In this document: piece by piece, positions 43,507 to 52,317 of the stretch
How the letters are laid out: each line of letters opens with the position of its first letter
How positions within the stretch are numbered: the stretch's first letter is position 1
Source: Herbiconiux sp. VKM Ac-1786
Lineage (GTDB): Bacteria; Actinomycetota; Actinomycetes; Actinomycetales; Microbacteriaceae
Direction of reading: 5' to 3'
Length of the DNA: 64,000 nucleotides
Assembly: GCF_015350805.1 (NCBI RefSeq)
Contig: NZ_JADKSG010000002.1
Span: 124,001 to 188,000 of the forward strand
Made by a program: the position numbers and the translations under genes
The notes under the pieces: generated by a model
The model's input: the letters and a program-made list of their open reading frames with translations, nothing else
What the model was told of the DNA's origin: nothing
Databases searched by the model: none

Positions 43507-45234
43507 TCAGGGGGTCGTGCTCGGGCCGGCCAGGATGCGGCGCATCTGCGAGACGCCGACGGCGAGGATGACGCCGAGCGTCGCCACGACCAGCAGCGTG
43601 CCGAGTGCGTTCAGCTCGGGGGTGAGGCCGGTGCGCAGGGTCGAGTAGATGCGGAGCGGCAGCGTGGTGGTGCCGACGCCCGCGGTGAACGTCGAGATGA
43701 CGATGTTCGAGAACGAGGTGGTGAAGCTGAGCAGAAAGGCCGCCAGGATGCTCGGCCGCAGCAGTGGGAACAGCACCCGCCGGAACGTCACCCACGGTGA
43801 CGCGCCCAGGTCGGTGGCCGCCTCGGAGAGGCTCGGGTCGAGCGAGCTCATCGCCCCCATCAGCACGAGGGTGGCGAGCGGCAGCGTGATCACGACGTGC
43901 CCGAGCACCAGCGTCAGCAGCCCGGTCGGGATGCCCGCCGTGCTGAACACGGTCAGCAGCGACACCCCGAGCACGATCTCGGGCACGATCAGCGGGATCA
44001 GGATGGCGCCGACGAAGAACGCGCGGCCCTTCACTCGGAACCGCACCAGGGCGAAGGCGGTGAGGAAGCCGATCACGGTGGCGAGCAGCGCGGCGATCAG
44101 CCCGACGATCGCGCTCGTGCGGAGCGCTTCGAGCAGCATCCGGTCGGCGAACAGCTCGGCGTACCAGCGGAACGTGAAGCCGTCGAAGCGGTAGCTGACC
44201 TCGGAGGAGTTGAAGGAGTACACGATCAGCGCGGCGATCGGCAGGTAGAGGAAGAGGAAGACCGCTCGGGCGATCCAGGAAGTGAGGCGATCCATCACGC
44301 GGCCTTTCGGGTGGCGGTGGTTCGGGTGGCGCCGGTCGCGGCGGCACCCGTGCGTGTGGCGCGGTTGCGCCGGGCGCCGTTTCCGCAGCAGCAGCCCCGC
44401 CCCGGCGACCGAGGCGAGCATCAGGACGAGCACGACCATCGACAGCGCGGCCCCCAGTGGTTCGTTGCGGAACTCGGTGAACAGCGTGACGATCAGGTTG
44501 CCGACGAGCGGATCCTTGCCGCCGCCGAGCAGCACCGGGATGACGAAGACCCCGAGGGTGGGAACGAAGGTGAGCATCACCGACGAGGCGAGTCCTGAGG
44601 CCGAAAGCGGCAGGAAGACGCGAGCGTGCGTCTGCCACCAGCCGGCGCCGAGGTCGGCCGCCGCCTCCTTCAGACTCGGGTCGATCGAGCGCATCGAGGC
44701 GTAGATCGGGAACACCGCCACCGGGAGGAACGCGTAGAGGAGGGACAGGGTCACGGCCAGCTGCGACGGGACGAGCGATTGCGCATCCACCCCGAACGCC
44801 CGGAGCAGCGAGATGAACGGGCCGCCCGAGCCGAGCAGCGTGATCCACGCGAAGGTGCGGACGAGGAAGTCGGTCAGGAACGGGATGATCACTAGCACCA
44901 GAAGCACCGGCTGCAGCGAGGCGCGGCGGGTGGCGATGTAGTAGGCCACGATGTAGCCGACGACCGTGCAGACGACCGCGTTCAGCAGTGCCATGCCGAG
45001 GCTGTAGCCGAGCGTCTTGAGGTACACCGGGTCGATCAGCTTCGCGTAGTTGTCGAGCGTGAAGCCGCCGAGGTTGCCGCCCAGGGGGTCGCTGATCGCG
45101 AAGCTGTCCCGGGCGATGACGAGCATCGGCACGATCACGAGCAGCACGATCACGGCGAGGGCGGGCAGCAGCATGAGGTAGCCGGCGGCCGACGGCGCGA
45201 TGCGGCCCCGGCGGGCTGATCTCGGTGCGTTCAC
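43507..45234 (-). CDS. Fused PotB-PotC-type ABC permease
   Basis: A 575-residue open frame holding two permeases. The first half has the EAA loop AAADLGAGWWQTHARVFLP and ends in LLLRKRRP; the second starts at MDRLTSWIAR (ATG 44295) with AAATDLGAS-type loop and FSFTTSFSNIVIST. The join is a His/Arg/Pro-rich linker of about 30 residues. In the other frame the first permease would run on and stop at a TGA overlapping the second ATG as TGATG, the classic unfused junction. A one-base indel near CGCCCGG (about 44370) would explain the fusion. GTG 45234 has GAGGAA upstream. Confidence 0.8.
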   Translation of the reverse strand: MNAPRSARRGRIAPSAAGYLMLLPALAVIVLLVIVPMLVIARDSFAISDPLGGNLGGFTLDNYAKLIDPVYLKTLGYSLGMALLNAVVCTVVGYIVAYYIATRRASLQPVLLVLVIIPFLTDFLVRTFAWITLLGSGGPFISLLRAFGVDAQSLVPSQLAVTLSLLYAFLPVAVFPIYASMRSIDPSLKEAAADLGAGWWQTHARVFLPLSASGLASSVMLTFVPTLGVFVIPVLLGGGKDPLVGNLIVTLFTEFRNEPLGAALSMVVLVLMLASVAGAGLLLRKRRPAQPRHTHGCRRDRRHPNHRHPKGRVMDRLTSWIARAVFLFLYLPIAALIVYSFNSSEVSYRFDGFTFRWYAELFADRMLLEALRTSAIVGLIAALLATVIGFLTAFALVRFRVKGRAFFVGAILIPLIVPEIVLGVSLLTVFSTAGIPTGLLTLVLGHVVITLPLATLVLMGAMSSLDPSLSEAATDLGASPWVTFRRVLFPLLRPSILAAFLLSFTTSFSNIVISTFTAGVGTTTLPLRIYSTLRTGLTPELNALGTLLVVATLGVILAVGVSQMRRILAGPSTTP

Positions 45235-45578
45235 GGTTCGTTCCTCGGATGTTCGGCGGGAGTATCGACGGGACCGGCAGTCTCATCGCTTGACGTCCAT
45301 CCTGCGATACCGGGCGAGCCGGTCTCGCGGGGAGTGCCTCGAAATCCGTCGGCGCCGTGTTTCGTGTCGACGCATTTCGCAGTGCGCGCCGAAATACGGG
45401 GGCGGCTTCCGCAGAATTCCGGGGTCGCGGGCGTCGGGGAAACGCAGGTCTCACCATCGACCCTGCCCGGTGCGCGAGCGAACGCTGGTGATTGGCTGGG
45501 GGCTCGTCGCGCATCCTGTCGTTCAGTGTCGGTGAGGCATATCGTTGAGTATCGTTCGCGATCACAACGGAGGTCATC
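45235..45578. other. Divergent intergenic region between the permease and padR genes
   Basis: 344 bases without a plausible gene. It must hold the promoters of the minus-strand transport operon and of padR. Two TATCGTT repeats (45540-45546 and 45550-45556) lie about 25-40 bases before the padR start and could be a regulator site. I see no clear palindrome. Confidence 0.4.
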
Positions 45579-46133
45579 ATGAGCAACTCGTTTCCCACCG
45601 GCGGTTTCGGCGCCGGCATGAACGCCGACAGCATCTGGCAGGCCATGGAGCAGTTCCGCGCCCGCTTCGAGAAGAAGACCGGCACCCGTGTCGGCAAGGG
45701 CGACGTGCGCGCCGCCGTGCTGGCACTGCTGGCCGAGCAGCCGATGCACGGCTACCAGATCATCCACGAGATCGAGGAGCGCTCGGGCGGCAGCTGGAAG
45801 CCCAGCGCCGGCTCGGTCTACCCGACCCTGCAGCTGCTCGCCGACGAGGGTCTCGTCAGCGCCGAGGAGTCCAACGGCCGCAAGACCTACGCGCTCACCG
45901 AGGCCGGCCACGTCGTGGCGGCCAACGAGGGCGTGAAGTCGACCTTCAGCGGCGACGACGAGCCGTCGAGCGAGAGCAAGCGCGACCACGGCGCCCTGCC
46001 CAAGGCCGGCTTCGAGCTGGCCCAGGCCGCCGCGCAGGTGGGCCGCACCGGCACGCCGGCGCAGGTCGAGCAGGCCGTCAAAGAGCTCGAGGACGCGCGC
46101 CGCCGGCTGTACGCGATCCTCGCCCAGGACTGA
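45579..46133 (+). CDS. PadR-family transcriptional regulator
   Basis: A 184-residue PadR regulator: the winged helix near residues 44-110 (VLALLAEQPMHGYQIIHEIEE, SAGSVYPTLQLLADEGLV) is clear, and an Ala/Glu-rich helical C-terminus follows for dimerisation. The ATG has CGGAGG at 45568-45573. It is followed 5 bases later by the ubiB-like gene, so the two are co-transcribed. Confidence 0.9.
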   Translation: MSNSFPTGGFGAGMNADSIWQAMEQFRARFEKKTGTRVGKGDVRAAVLALLAEQPMHGYQIIHEIEERSGGSWKPSAGSVYPTLQLLADEGLVSAEESNGRKTYALTEAGHVVAANEGVKSTFSGDDEPSSESKRDHGALPKAGFELAQAAAQVGRTGTPAQVEQAVKELEDARRRLYAILAQD

Positions 46134-46138
46134 CCCGG

Positions 46139-47884
46139 GTGAGCACGGTCCGACCCGACCGCGGAGACGAGGTTCCCGCGGCGCGGGTCGCCCGCGCGCG
46201 CTACAACCGCATCCTGCGCTTCGCCGGCTGGAACCTCGCGGTGACGTGGTTCTTCGAGCTGGCGCTGCCGCGCATCGGGCTGGTGAAGATCGCCGAGCGC
46301 ACGCGCACGCGGCGCATGCAGAAGTTCGCGCGCAAGTTTCACGTGCTGGCCGTCGATCTCGGCGGGCTGATGATCAAGGTGGGGCAGTTCATGTCGTCGC
46401 GCCTGGACGTGCTGCCGCCTGAGATCACGAAGGAGCTCGAGGGGCTGCAGGACGAGGTGCCGGCGGTGCCGTTCGAGCTGATCCGGCGGCTGGCCGAGGC
46501 CGAACTGGGCGTGCCGCTCGCCGAGGCGTTCGCCTGGGTCGACGAGACGCCGGTCGCCGCCGCCTCGCTCGGGCAGGCGCACCGGGCTCGCCTCGGGCCA
46601 CTCGACGCCGCCGACACGGGGCTGGATGCGGTGGTGCTGAAGGTGCAGCGCCCCGGCATCGACGAGATCGTGCGGGTCGACCTCGCCGCGCTGCGGAAGG
46701 TCGGCGGATGGCTCAGCCACGTGCGGCTCGTCTACTCGCGCGTCGACGCCCCTGCGCTCGTCGAAGAGTTCGCCGCCACCTCACTCGAGGAGATCGACTA
46801 CCTGCACGAGGCGCGCAGCTCGGTGCAGTTCGCCGAGATCTTCGCGAACGACGCCCGCGTGAACGTTCCCGAGATCGTCTGGGAGCGGAGCACCCGTCGG
46901 GTGCTGACGCTCGAAGACGTCACCGCCATCAAGATCACCGACCACGAGGCGCTGCTGGCCGCCGGCATCGACCCGGCCGAGGTCGCCCCGGTGTTCGCCG
47001 CCGTGATGTTCGACCAGCTGTTCACCACGGGGTTCTTCCACGCCGACCCGCACCCGGGGAACATCTTCGTGACGCCGCGGGAGGTGAGTGCTCCGGCCGT
47101 GGGCGGTGATGCGACGGATGCGGCGGTCGAGCATCCGTTCACCCTCACCTTCATCGACTTCGGCATGATGGGCATGGTGCCGCCGTCGACGCGCGCCGGC
47201 CTCCGCAAGATGCTCATCGCCGCCGCCTCGCGCGACGGCAAGGGGCTCGTGGATGCGGCCCGCAACCTCGGCGTGCTGCTCCCCTCGGCCGACACCAGTG
47301 AGCTCGAGCGGGCGATGACGCAGCTGTTCGCGCGGTTCGGCGGGATGGGGTTCGCGGAGCTGCGCGAGGTCGATCCGCGGGAGTTCCGCGAGTTCGCGGT
47401 GCAGTTCGGCGACGTCGTGCGGGCGCTGCCGTTCCAGCTGCCGGAGAACTTCCTGCTGATCATCCGGGCGATGTCGCTGACGTCGGGGGTGGCCAGTGCG
47501 CTCGACCCCGCCTTCAACCTGTGGGACTCGGTCGAGCCCTACGCGCAGCGGCTGATCCGCGAGGAGCGCGGCAACGTGGTGCAGGACGTGGCCCGCCAGG
47601 CCGCCGAGAGTGCCCGCGTCGCGCTGCGGCTGCCCGGGCGGCTCGACTCGCTCGCCACGCAGTTCGAGGAGGGCACGCTCTCGGTGCAGAGCCCCGCGAT
47701 CGAGAAGCGGGTCGCGCGGCTCGAGCGCTCGATCGGTCGCGTCGTGTCGGCGATCGTGTTCGCGGCCCTGCTCGTGGCGGGCACGGTGCTGCGGGGCGAC
47801 GACGTCGTCTTCGGCACGGTGCTGATGGCGGTCTCGGTCGTGCCCCTGCTGCACGCGCTCTTCTCGGGCCGCCGCGGGCGCTAG
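46139..47884 (+). CDS. ABC1/UbiB-family atypical kinase
   Basis: A 581-residue protein of the UbiB/ADCK family, membrane-associated ATPases linked to quinone or lipid metabolism. Landmarks are the KxGQ motif LIKVGQFMSSRLDVLP near residue 79, the Ala-rich loop AAASLGQAHRA near 140, the Lys in VVLKVQRPG near 166, DPHPGNIFV near 302 and FIDFGMMG near 336. Two hydrophobic segments close the protein (about 530-575). GTG 46139 is 5 bases after the padR stop, with GGG nearby. Confidence 0.88.
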   Translation: MSTVRPDRGDEVPAARVARARYNRILRFAGWNLAVTWFFELALPRIGLVKIAERTRTRRMQKFARKFHVLAVDLGGLMIKVGQFMSSRLDVLPPEITKELEGLQDEVPAVPFELIRRLAEAELGVPLAEAFAWVDETPVAAASLGQAHRARLGPLDAADTGLDAVVLKVQRPGIDEIVRVDLAALRKVGGWLSHVRLVYSRVDAPALVEEFAATSLEEIDYLHEARSSVQFAEIFANDARVNVPEIVWERSTRRVLTLEDVTAIKITDHEALLAAGIDPAEVAPVFAAVMFDQLFTTGFFHADPHPGNIFVTPREVSAPAVGGDATDAAVEHPFTLTFIDFGMMGMVPPSTRAGLRKMLIAAASRDGKGLVDAARNLGVLLPSADTSELERAMTQLFARFGGMGFAELREVDPREFREFAVQFGDVVRALPFQLPENFLLIIRAMSLTSGVASALDPAFNLWDSVEPYAQRLIREERGNVVQDVARQAAESARVALRLPGRLDSLATQFEEGTLSVQSPAIEKRVARLERSIGRVVSAIVFAALLVAGTVLRGDDVVFGTVLMAVSVVPLLHALFSGRRGR

Positions 47885-48342
47885 CCGGTGATCTCGACGT
47901 CCAGGGCGGCGAAGGGGAACGGCAGAAGGTAGCTGAAGGGCGTGCCGGGCGTCCACTCGGAGCCGGCGAGCACGGCGAACCAGGCCAGGGAGATCACCAC
48001 CGCGGCCGCGGCGAGCAGCGCGATGGCGGTGGCGGCACGGTCGAGGGTGCGCCGCGCATCCGCTCGGTCGATGCTGGCGACGGATGCGCGGCGAACCGCC
48101 ACGAGCAGGATGACCGCGAAGGCGACGACCATCAGCGGGCTGGGGCTCAGCGTCAGCTGCAGGCACTCCTGCGAGACGAGCAGGCCGCCGTTGCCGTCGG
48201 GGACCTGCGTGCCGGGGCCGTCGCAGCGGCCGCTGCTCGCGGTCGTCAGCAGCCAGTAGACCGCCGCAGAGACGATCGCGACGATCACGACGCGCCGGAT
48301 GCGCGGGGAGACGGCCGGGTCGGCGCGGCGGGTGGACAGCAT
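47881..48342 (-). CDS. Membrane protein of unknown function
   Basis: A 153-residue protein with three hydrophobic segments (VVIVAIVSAAVYWLLTT, LMVVAFAVILLVAV, IALLAAAAVVISLAWFAV) and an outer loop bearing two Cys (SGRCDG, SQECLQ). Its ATG overlaps the final codons of the upstream gene at 48342, and its end overlaps the convergent ubiB-like stop by 4 bases. No family recognised. Confidence 0.65.
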   Translation of the reverse strand: MLSTRRADPAVSPRIRRVVIVAIVSAAVYWLLTTASSGRCDGPGTQVPDGNGGLLVSQECLQLTLSPSPLMVVAFAVILLVAVRRASVASIDRADARRTLDRAATAIALLAAAAVVISLAWFAVLAGSEWTPGTPFSYLLPFPFAALDVEITG

Positions 48343-49130
48343 CAGGACGCGGGGGTCGCAGCCGGCGCAGGGGTCGCGGTCGGCGCCGGGGTGCCGGTGG
48401 GCGCGCTCGGCGGCAGGGCCGGGAGGCCCGGAATGGGGCGCGGGGTGCGCTCGCGCACGGGCGGGTCGGGGAGCACGAGGGTGCGGTCGCCGAGCGGGGA
48501 GGCGAGGGGGATGCGCACGATCAGCAGGTCCTCGGCGTCGGGGTCGCCCAATCGCAGGCCGTCGGCGCCGCAGGTGATGGGCTCGTCGAGCACCTCGAAG
48601 CCGATGCCCGTGACCGCCGCCGTCACGGTGGTGTCGGTCTCCGTGACGAGCACCGGGCCCGGGCGGCAGGCGCCCGCCAGCACCGCCACGAGCAGGTCGC
48701 CGTCGTCGACGTCGCCGATGTCGCCGACCGGGTCGACGCCCACGACGGCCGAGCGGTAGACGCGCAGCCCCTGCGTCTCGCCGCTGTAGCCGCCGATCGT
48801 CGACTGCACGCTCGACACCTCGCGCACCTCGGGGTCGAGGTCGATCTGCAGCTCGTCCGAGGAGAGGTAGCGCCCGATCTCCCACGCCTCCTTCAGCGAC
48901 GCGCGGTCGCGGTTCTGCCCCTGGGTGACCAGCGTGACGATCACCAGCACGACGGCCACGATCAGCAGCACGACGCCCGATCCGCGGGTGTAGGCGATCC
49001 AGGCCGCGCTCGGCATGGCCTTGTCGCCGTCGGCCAGCTGCCAGCGCGAGCCGAAGAGCATGGCGCGGGGCGGGGCCAGCAGGCACCAGAGGCCGGCAAG
49101 CGCGATCACGGCGGCGAGGAGGTAGAGCAT
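48342..49130 (-). CDS. Membrane protein with Pro/Ala/Thr-rich tail (DUF6199-like)
   Basis: A 262-residue protein with two N-terminal hydrophobic segments (AAVIALAGLWCLLAPP; GVVLLIVAVVLVIVTLV) separated by a short stretch that may resemble DUF6199 (AMLFGSRWQL ... AYTRGSG). A long outer domain and a low-complexity tail TGTPAPTATPAPAATPAS follow. ATG 49130 lies 6 bases after TAGATT (49137-49142), hence leaderless. It is coupled to the gene ending at 47881. Confidence 0.65.
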   Translation of the reverse strand: MLYLLAAVIALAGLWCLLAPPRAMLFGSRWQLADGDKAMPSAAWIAYTRGSGVVLLIVAVVLVIVTLVTQGQNRDRASLKEAWEIGRYLSSDELQIDLDPEVREVSSVQSTIGGYSGETQGLRVYRSAVVGVDPVGDIGDVDDGDLLVAVLAGACRPGPVLVTETDTTVTAAVTGIGFEVLDEPITCGADGLRLGDPDAEDLLIVRIPLASPLGDRTLVLPDPPVRERTPRPIPGLPALPPSAPTGTPAPTATPAPAATPAS

Positions 49131-49136
49131 CCGCCC

Positions 49137-49142
49137 AATCTA
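49137..49142 (-). promoter_or_regulatory. -10 box of a leaderless promoter
   Basis: TAGATT on the minus strand, 6 bases before ATG 49130, the same box and spacing as at 15331. Confidence 0.55.
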
Positions 49143-49288
49143 GCGAGACTGGGCGACACGTGTCGGGCGGAGGGGCGAGGGGGCGAGCGTGCCGCGCCGC
49201 AGGGTCGGTGGCGCAGCACGGCGGCCCGCGCATCCGGCCTGGGCGTCGACCGCGAGGTCGGGGGCGCGCCCTTGCCGCGCGCCGCCAA

Positions 49289-50755
49289 GTGACTAGGTTT
49301 GCGAGCATCACCCGCCTCCAGCGAAACGGCATCGCCATCCCTCACACTCCCGCAGTTCGACCCGACGAGCTGCCCACCCTCGTCTGCCTGCACGCCCTCG
49401 GCTCCAGCAGCCGCGCCTTCGACGAGCTCGGGGCCCGGCTCGACGGCCGGTTCCGGATGCTCGCCCTCGACCTCCCCGGCTTCGGCGACGAAGCGGCGCG
49501 GGGCGCGGCCACCGTCGAGGAGACGGTGCAGTACGTGCTGGCGCGCATCGCCTTCGCGGCCCCGCAGCGCTTCCTGCTCCTCGGATACTCGATGGGCGGC
49601 AAGATCGCCACCATCGTCGCCTCCCGCGTGCTGAGCGGAGAGGCCCCCGTCTTCGGTCTGGCCGGCGTCGTGCTGCTGGCCGGCTCGCCACCCTCGCCCG
49701 AGCCCATGGAGGACGAGCGCCGCGAGCAGATGATCGGCTGGGCGAGCCCCGGCCCGATCACCGGCCACGACGCCCGCACCTTCATCGAGGCCAACACGGC
49801 CGGACCGCTGTCGCCGGCCGACGATGCTCTCATGCTCCGCGACCTGGCCCGCACCGCCCCCGAGGCGTGGATCGCCTGGCTGAACCGGGGGAGCGAGGAG
49901 GACTGGGGCCCGGTCGTCGAGCCGCTCCCTGTACCCGCCCTCATCGTCAGCGGCCGCGAGGACGGCGACCTCGGCGAGAAGGCCCAGCGCGAGCTGAACG
50001 GCCCCCTCTATCCGCGCGCCACCTTCGCCGTCGTCGACGATGCCGCGCACCTGCTGCCGCTCGAGCAGCCGGGCGAGGTGGCCGCCCTGATCGAGAGCCT
50101 CTGGCAGCTGTCGGCCGGCCGCGCGCCGGCGATTCCGCGCGATGTCGCGGCGGTCATCGCGTCCGACCGTACGAGCCGCCGCACCCGCGGCATCCTGGCC
50201 CGCCGCGCGCTCGGCGACGACGTGCTGTACGAGCCCCAGGTGCTCACGGCCGCGCAGCTCGCCACGCTGCGGGCCGTCGCCGGCCGGGTTGTTCCGCAGG
50301 AGGGCGAGGCCATCGACCTGGCCGCCCGCCTCGACGCGCAGCTCGCCGCCGGCACGGGCGACGGCTGGCGGAACGCCGACCTCCCGGCCGACCCCGAGGC
50401 GTACGCGCTCGCGCTCGACGCGCTCGCCGGCGGCGGCTTCGCGGGCCTGGCTCCGGACGAGCAGGACTCGCGCCTAGAGCGTCTCGCCGCGGGTCGGGGA
50501 CCGGTCGCCGGCACCCTCTCGCCCGAGCAGCTCGCGAGCTGGTTCGAGGACGCCTGTGCCGACCTCGCGCGGCTCTGGCTCGCGCATCCGGCCTCTCTCG
50601 CCCGCGTCGGCTTCGACGGCTTCGCGACCGGGGGCGACGGGGTGCGGAAGCAGGGCTTCCAGCTGCTCGTCGCGGGAGCGCGCGAGGAGTGGGAGCCAAC
50701 GCCACGACCACGCGCCGCCACCGCATCCGCCCTCGACCCGAAGGCCACCGCATGA
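49289..50755 (+). CDS. Alpha/beta-hydrolase fused to a gluconate-2-dehydrogenase subunit-3-like domain
   Basis: A protein of about 488 residues. The hydrolase part has the oxyanion LVCLHALGSSS, the nucleophile elbow LLGYSMGGKIA near residue 102, acid ALIVSGREDGDLG near 220 and His in DDAAHLLPLEQP near 250. The C-terminal part (about 300-470), opening LTAAQLATLRAVAGRVVP, resembles the subunit-3 family that partners FAD oxidoreductases. Its stop overlaps the GMC gene as ATGA, so this subunit serves that enzyme. The start is unclear: GTG 49289 lies upstream of the TAGGTT box (49294-49299); the leaderless position would be ATC 49307. Confidence 0.78.
   Translation: MTRFASITRLQRNGIAIPHTPAVRPDELPTLVCLHALGSSSRAFDELGARLDGRFRMLALDLPGFGDEAARGAATVEETVQYVLARIAFAAPQRFLLLGYSMGGKIATIVASRVLSGEAPVFGLAGVVLLAGSPPSPEPMEDERREQMIGWASPGPITGHDARTFIEANTAGPLSPADDALMLRDLARTAPEAWIAWLNRGSEEDWGPVVEPLPVPALIVSGREDGDLGEKAQRELNGPLYPRATFAVVDDAAHLLPLEQPGEVAALIESLWQLSAGRAPAIPRDVAAVIASDRTSRRTRGILARRALGDDVLYEPQVLTAAQLATLRAVAGRVVPQEGEAIDLAARLDAQLAAGTGDGWRNADLPADPEAYALALDALAGGGFAGLAPDEQDSRLERLAAGRGPVAGTLSPEQLASWFEDACADLARLWLAHPASLARVGFDGFATGGDGVRKQGFQLLVAGAREEWEPTPRPRAATASALDPKATA
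49294..49299 (+). promoter_or_regulatory. -10 box of a likely leaderless promoter
   Basis: TAGGTT with TTGCCG 16 bases upstream as -35. It stands 7 bases before ATC 49307, which is in frame with the hydrolase. Confidence 0.45.
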
Positions 50756-52305
50756 ACCTCACCGGCATGAAGACCTACCCCGAGACCGACGTGGTCGACG
50801 CCGTCGTGATCGGCACGGGAGCCGGCGGCGCCCCCATCCTTGCGAGCCTCGCCGCCCGCGGCCTCAGCGTGGTCGCCCTCGAGGCCGGCCCGAACTTCGA
50901 ACCCGGGCAGCACACCCCCGACGAGACCGAGGCCGTCGAGATCAACTGGATGGCCGAGCGCCTGAGCGGCGGCACCGACCCCACCGCTTTCGGCCAGAAC
51001 AACAGCGGACGCGGCGTCGGCGGCTCGACCCTGCACTGGGGCGCGTTCACGCCGCGCCCGCAGCGCACCGACATCCGGCTGAAGAGCGACTCGGGCCTCG
51101 GCGAGGACTGGCCCGTCGACTTCGACGAGCTCACCCGCTACATCGAGCGCGCCGAACGCGACATCGGCGTCTCGGGCCCGGCCGACTACCCCTGGGATCC
51201 GGCCCGCCGCTACGACTACCCGGCCACCCGCCGCAATGCGTCGAGCGACATGATGATGAGCGGATGCTCGGCCCTCGGCATCCGCGCCACCGACGCCCCG
51301 GCGGCCGTCCTCACCCGCGACCGCCACCAGCCGAACGCCGGCCCGCGACAGGCCTGCGTCTCCTGCGGCGCCTGCCACCAAGGATGCCGCACGGCCGCGA
51401 AGGCCAGCATGGACACCACCTACCTACCGGCGGCCGTGGCCTCGGGCGCGGAGATCCGGGCGGAGGCGATGGTGCACGCCATCGAGACCGACGCCTCGGG
51501 CCGCGTCGTCGCCGTCGTCTACCGGCAGCACGGCGTCGACCACCGGCAGCGCTGCGCGAACGTCTTCCTCTGTGCCGGCGGCATCGAGACGCCGCGGCTG
51601 CTGCTGCACACGGGCCTCGCGAACAGCAGCGGTCAGGTGGGCCGCAACTTCATGGCGCACGGCGGCACCCAGGTGTGGGGGACGTTCGACACCGAGATGC
51701 GCGGCTACCGCGGCTACCCCTCGTCGATCATCAGCGAGGACATGGTGCGGCCCGCCGACGCCTCCTTCGCGGGCGGCTACCTGATGCAGAGCCTCGGCGT
51801 GATGCCGCTCACCTACGCCACTTCGCTGACCCGGGGCGGCGGGCTCTGGGGCCGCGGACTGATGGACGCGCTCGACGATTACGCGTTCGTGGCCGGCGTC
51901 GGCATCAACGGCGAGTGCCTGCCCGCCGAGGGGAACCGGCTCGAGCTGTCGTCCGAGACCGACGAGTTCGGGATCCCGAAGGCGCGCATCCTGTTCTCGG
52001 CGGGCGAGAACGAGAAGGCGCTCGACGAGCACGCGACCGCCACCATGATCGCCATCGTGGAGGCGTCCGGCGCGACCAGCACGCGGGTGCTCGCCCGCAC
52101 CGCCCACACGGTCGGCACCGCGCGGATGGGCGTCGACCCGGGCAGCTCGGTGGTCGACGCCGACGGGCGCTCGCACGACGTGCCGAACCTCTGGATCTCG
52201 GACAACTCGGTCTTCCCGAGCTCGCTGATCGCGAATCCGGCGCTGACGATCATGGCGCTGGCGCTGCGCACGGCCGACCGCTTCCTCGATGTCGCCCGTG
52301 TCTGA
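50752..52305 (+). CDS. GMC-family oxidoreductase
   Basis: A 517-residue FAD enzyme of the GMC / gluconate-dehydrogenase large-subunit type, which oxidises an alcohol or sugar acid. The FAD-binding VVIGTGAGGAPILASLAARG is near residue 17, followed by GRGVGGSTLHWGA near 85, a Cys-rich CVSCGACHQGC near 203 as in the gluconate type, and the C-terminal SDNSVFPSSLIANPALTIMA near 480. It overlaps the hydrolase fusion gene by four bases and should be paired with the subunit-3 domain encoded there. Confidence 0.9.
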   Translation: MNLTGMKTYPETDVVDAVVIGTGAGGAPILASLAARGLSVVALEAGPNFEPGQHTPDETEAVEINWMAERLSGGTDPTAFGQNNSGRGVGGSTLHWGAFTPRPQRTDIRLKSDSGLGEDWPVDFDELTRYIERAERDIGVSGPADYPWDPARRYDYPATRRNASSDMMMSGCSALGIRATDAPAAVLTRDRHQPNAGPRQACVSCGACHQGCRTAAKASMDTTYLPAAVASGAEIRAEAMVHAIETDASGRVVAVVYRQHGVDHRQRCANVFLCAGGIETPRLLLHTGLANSSGQVGRNFMAHGGTQVWGTFDTEMRGYRGYPSSIISEDMVRPADASFAGGYLMQSLGVMPLTYATSLTRGGGLWGRGLMDALDDYAFVAGVGINGECLPAEGNRLELSSETDEFGIPKARILFSAGENEKALDEHATATMIAIVEASGATSTRVLARTAHTVGTARMGVDPGSSVVDADGRSHDVPNLWISDNSVFPSSLIANPALTIMALALRTADRFLDVARV

Positions 52306-52311
52306 CAGGCT
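52306..52311 (+). promoter_or_regulatory. -10-like box of a leaderless promoter
   Basis: CAGGCT, 6 bases before ATG 52318; weaker than the TANNNT boxes elsewhere. Confidence 0.35.
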
Positions 52312-52317
52312 GGACGC

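Noticed and set aside
43412-45697. 761-codon frame overlapping the permease gene
   Set aside because: Arg/Pro/His-rich shadow in another frame of the permease.
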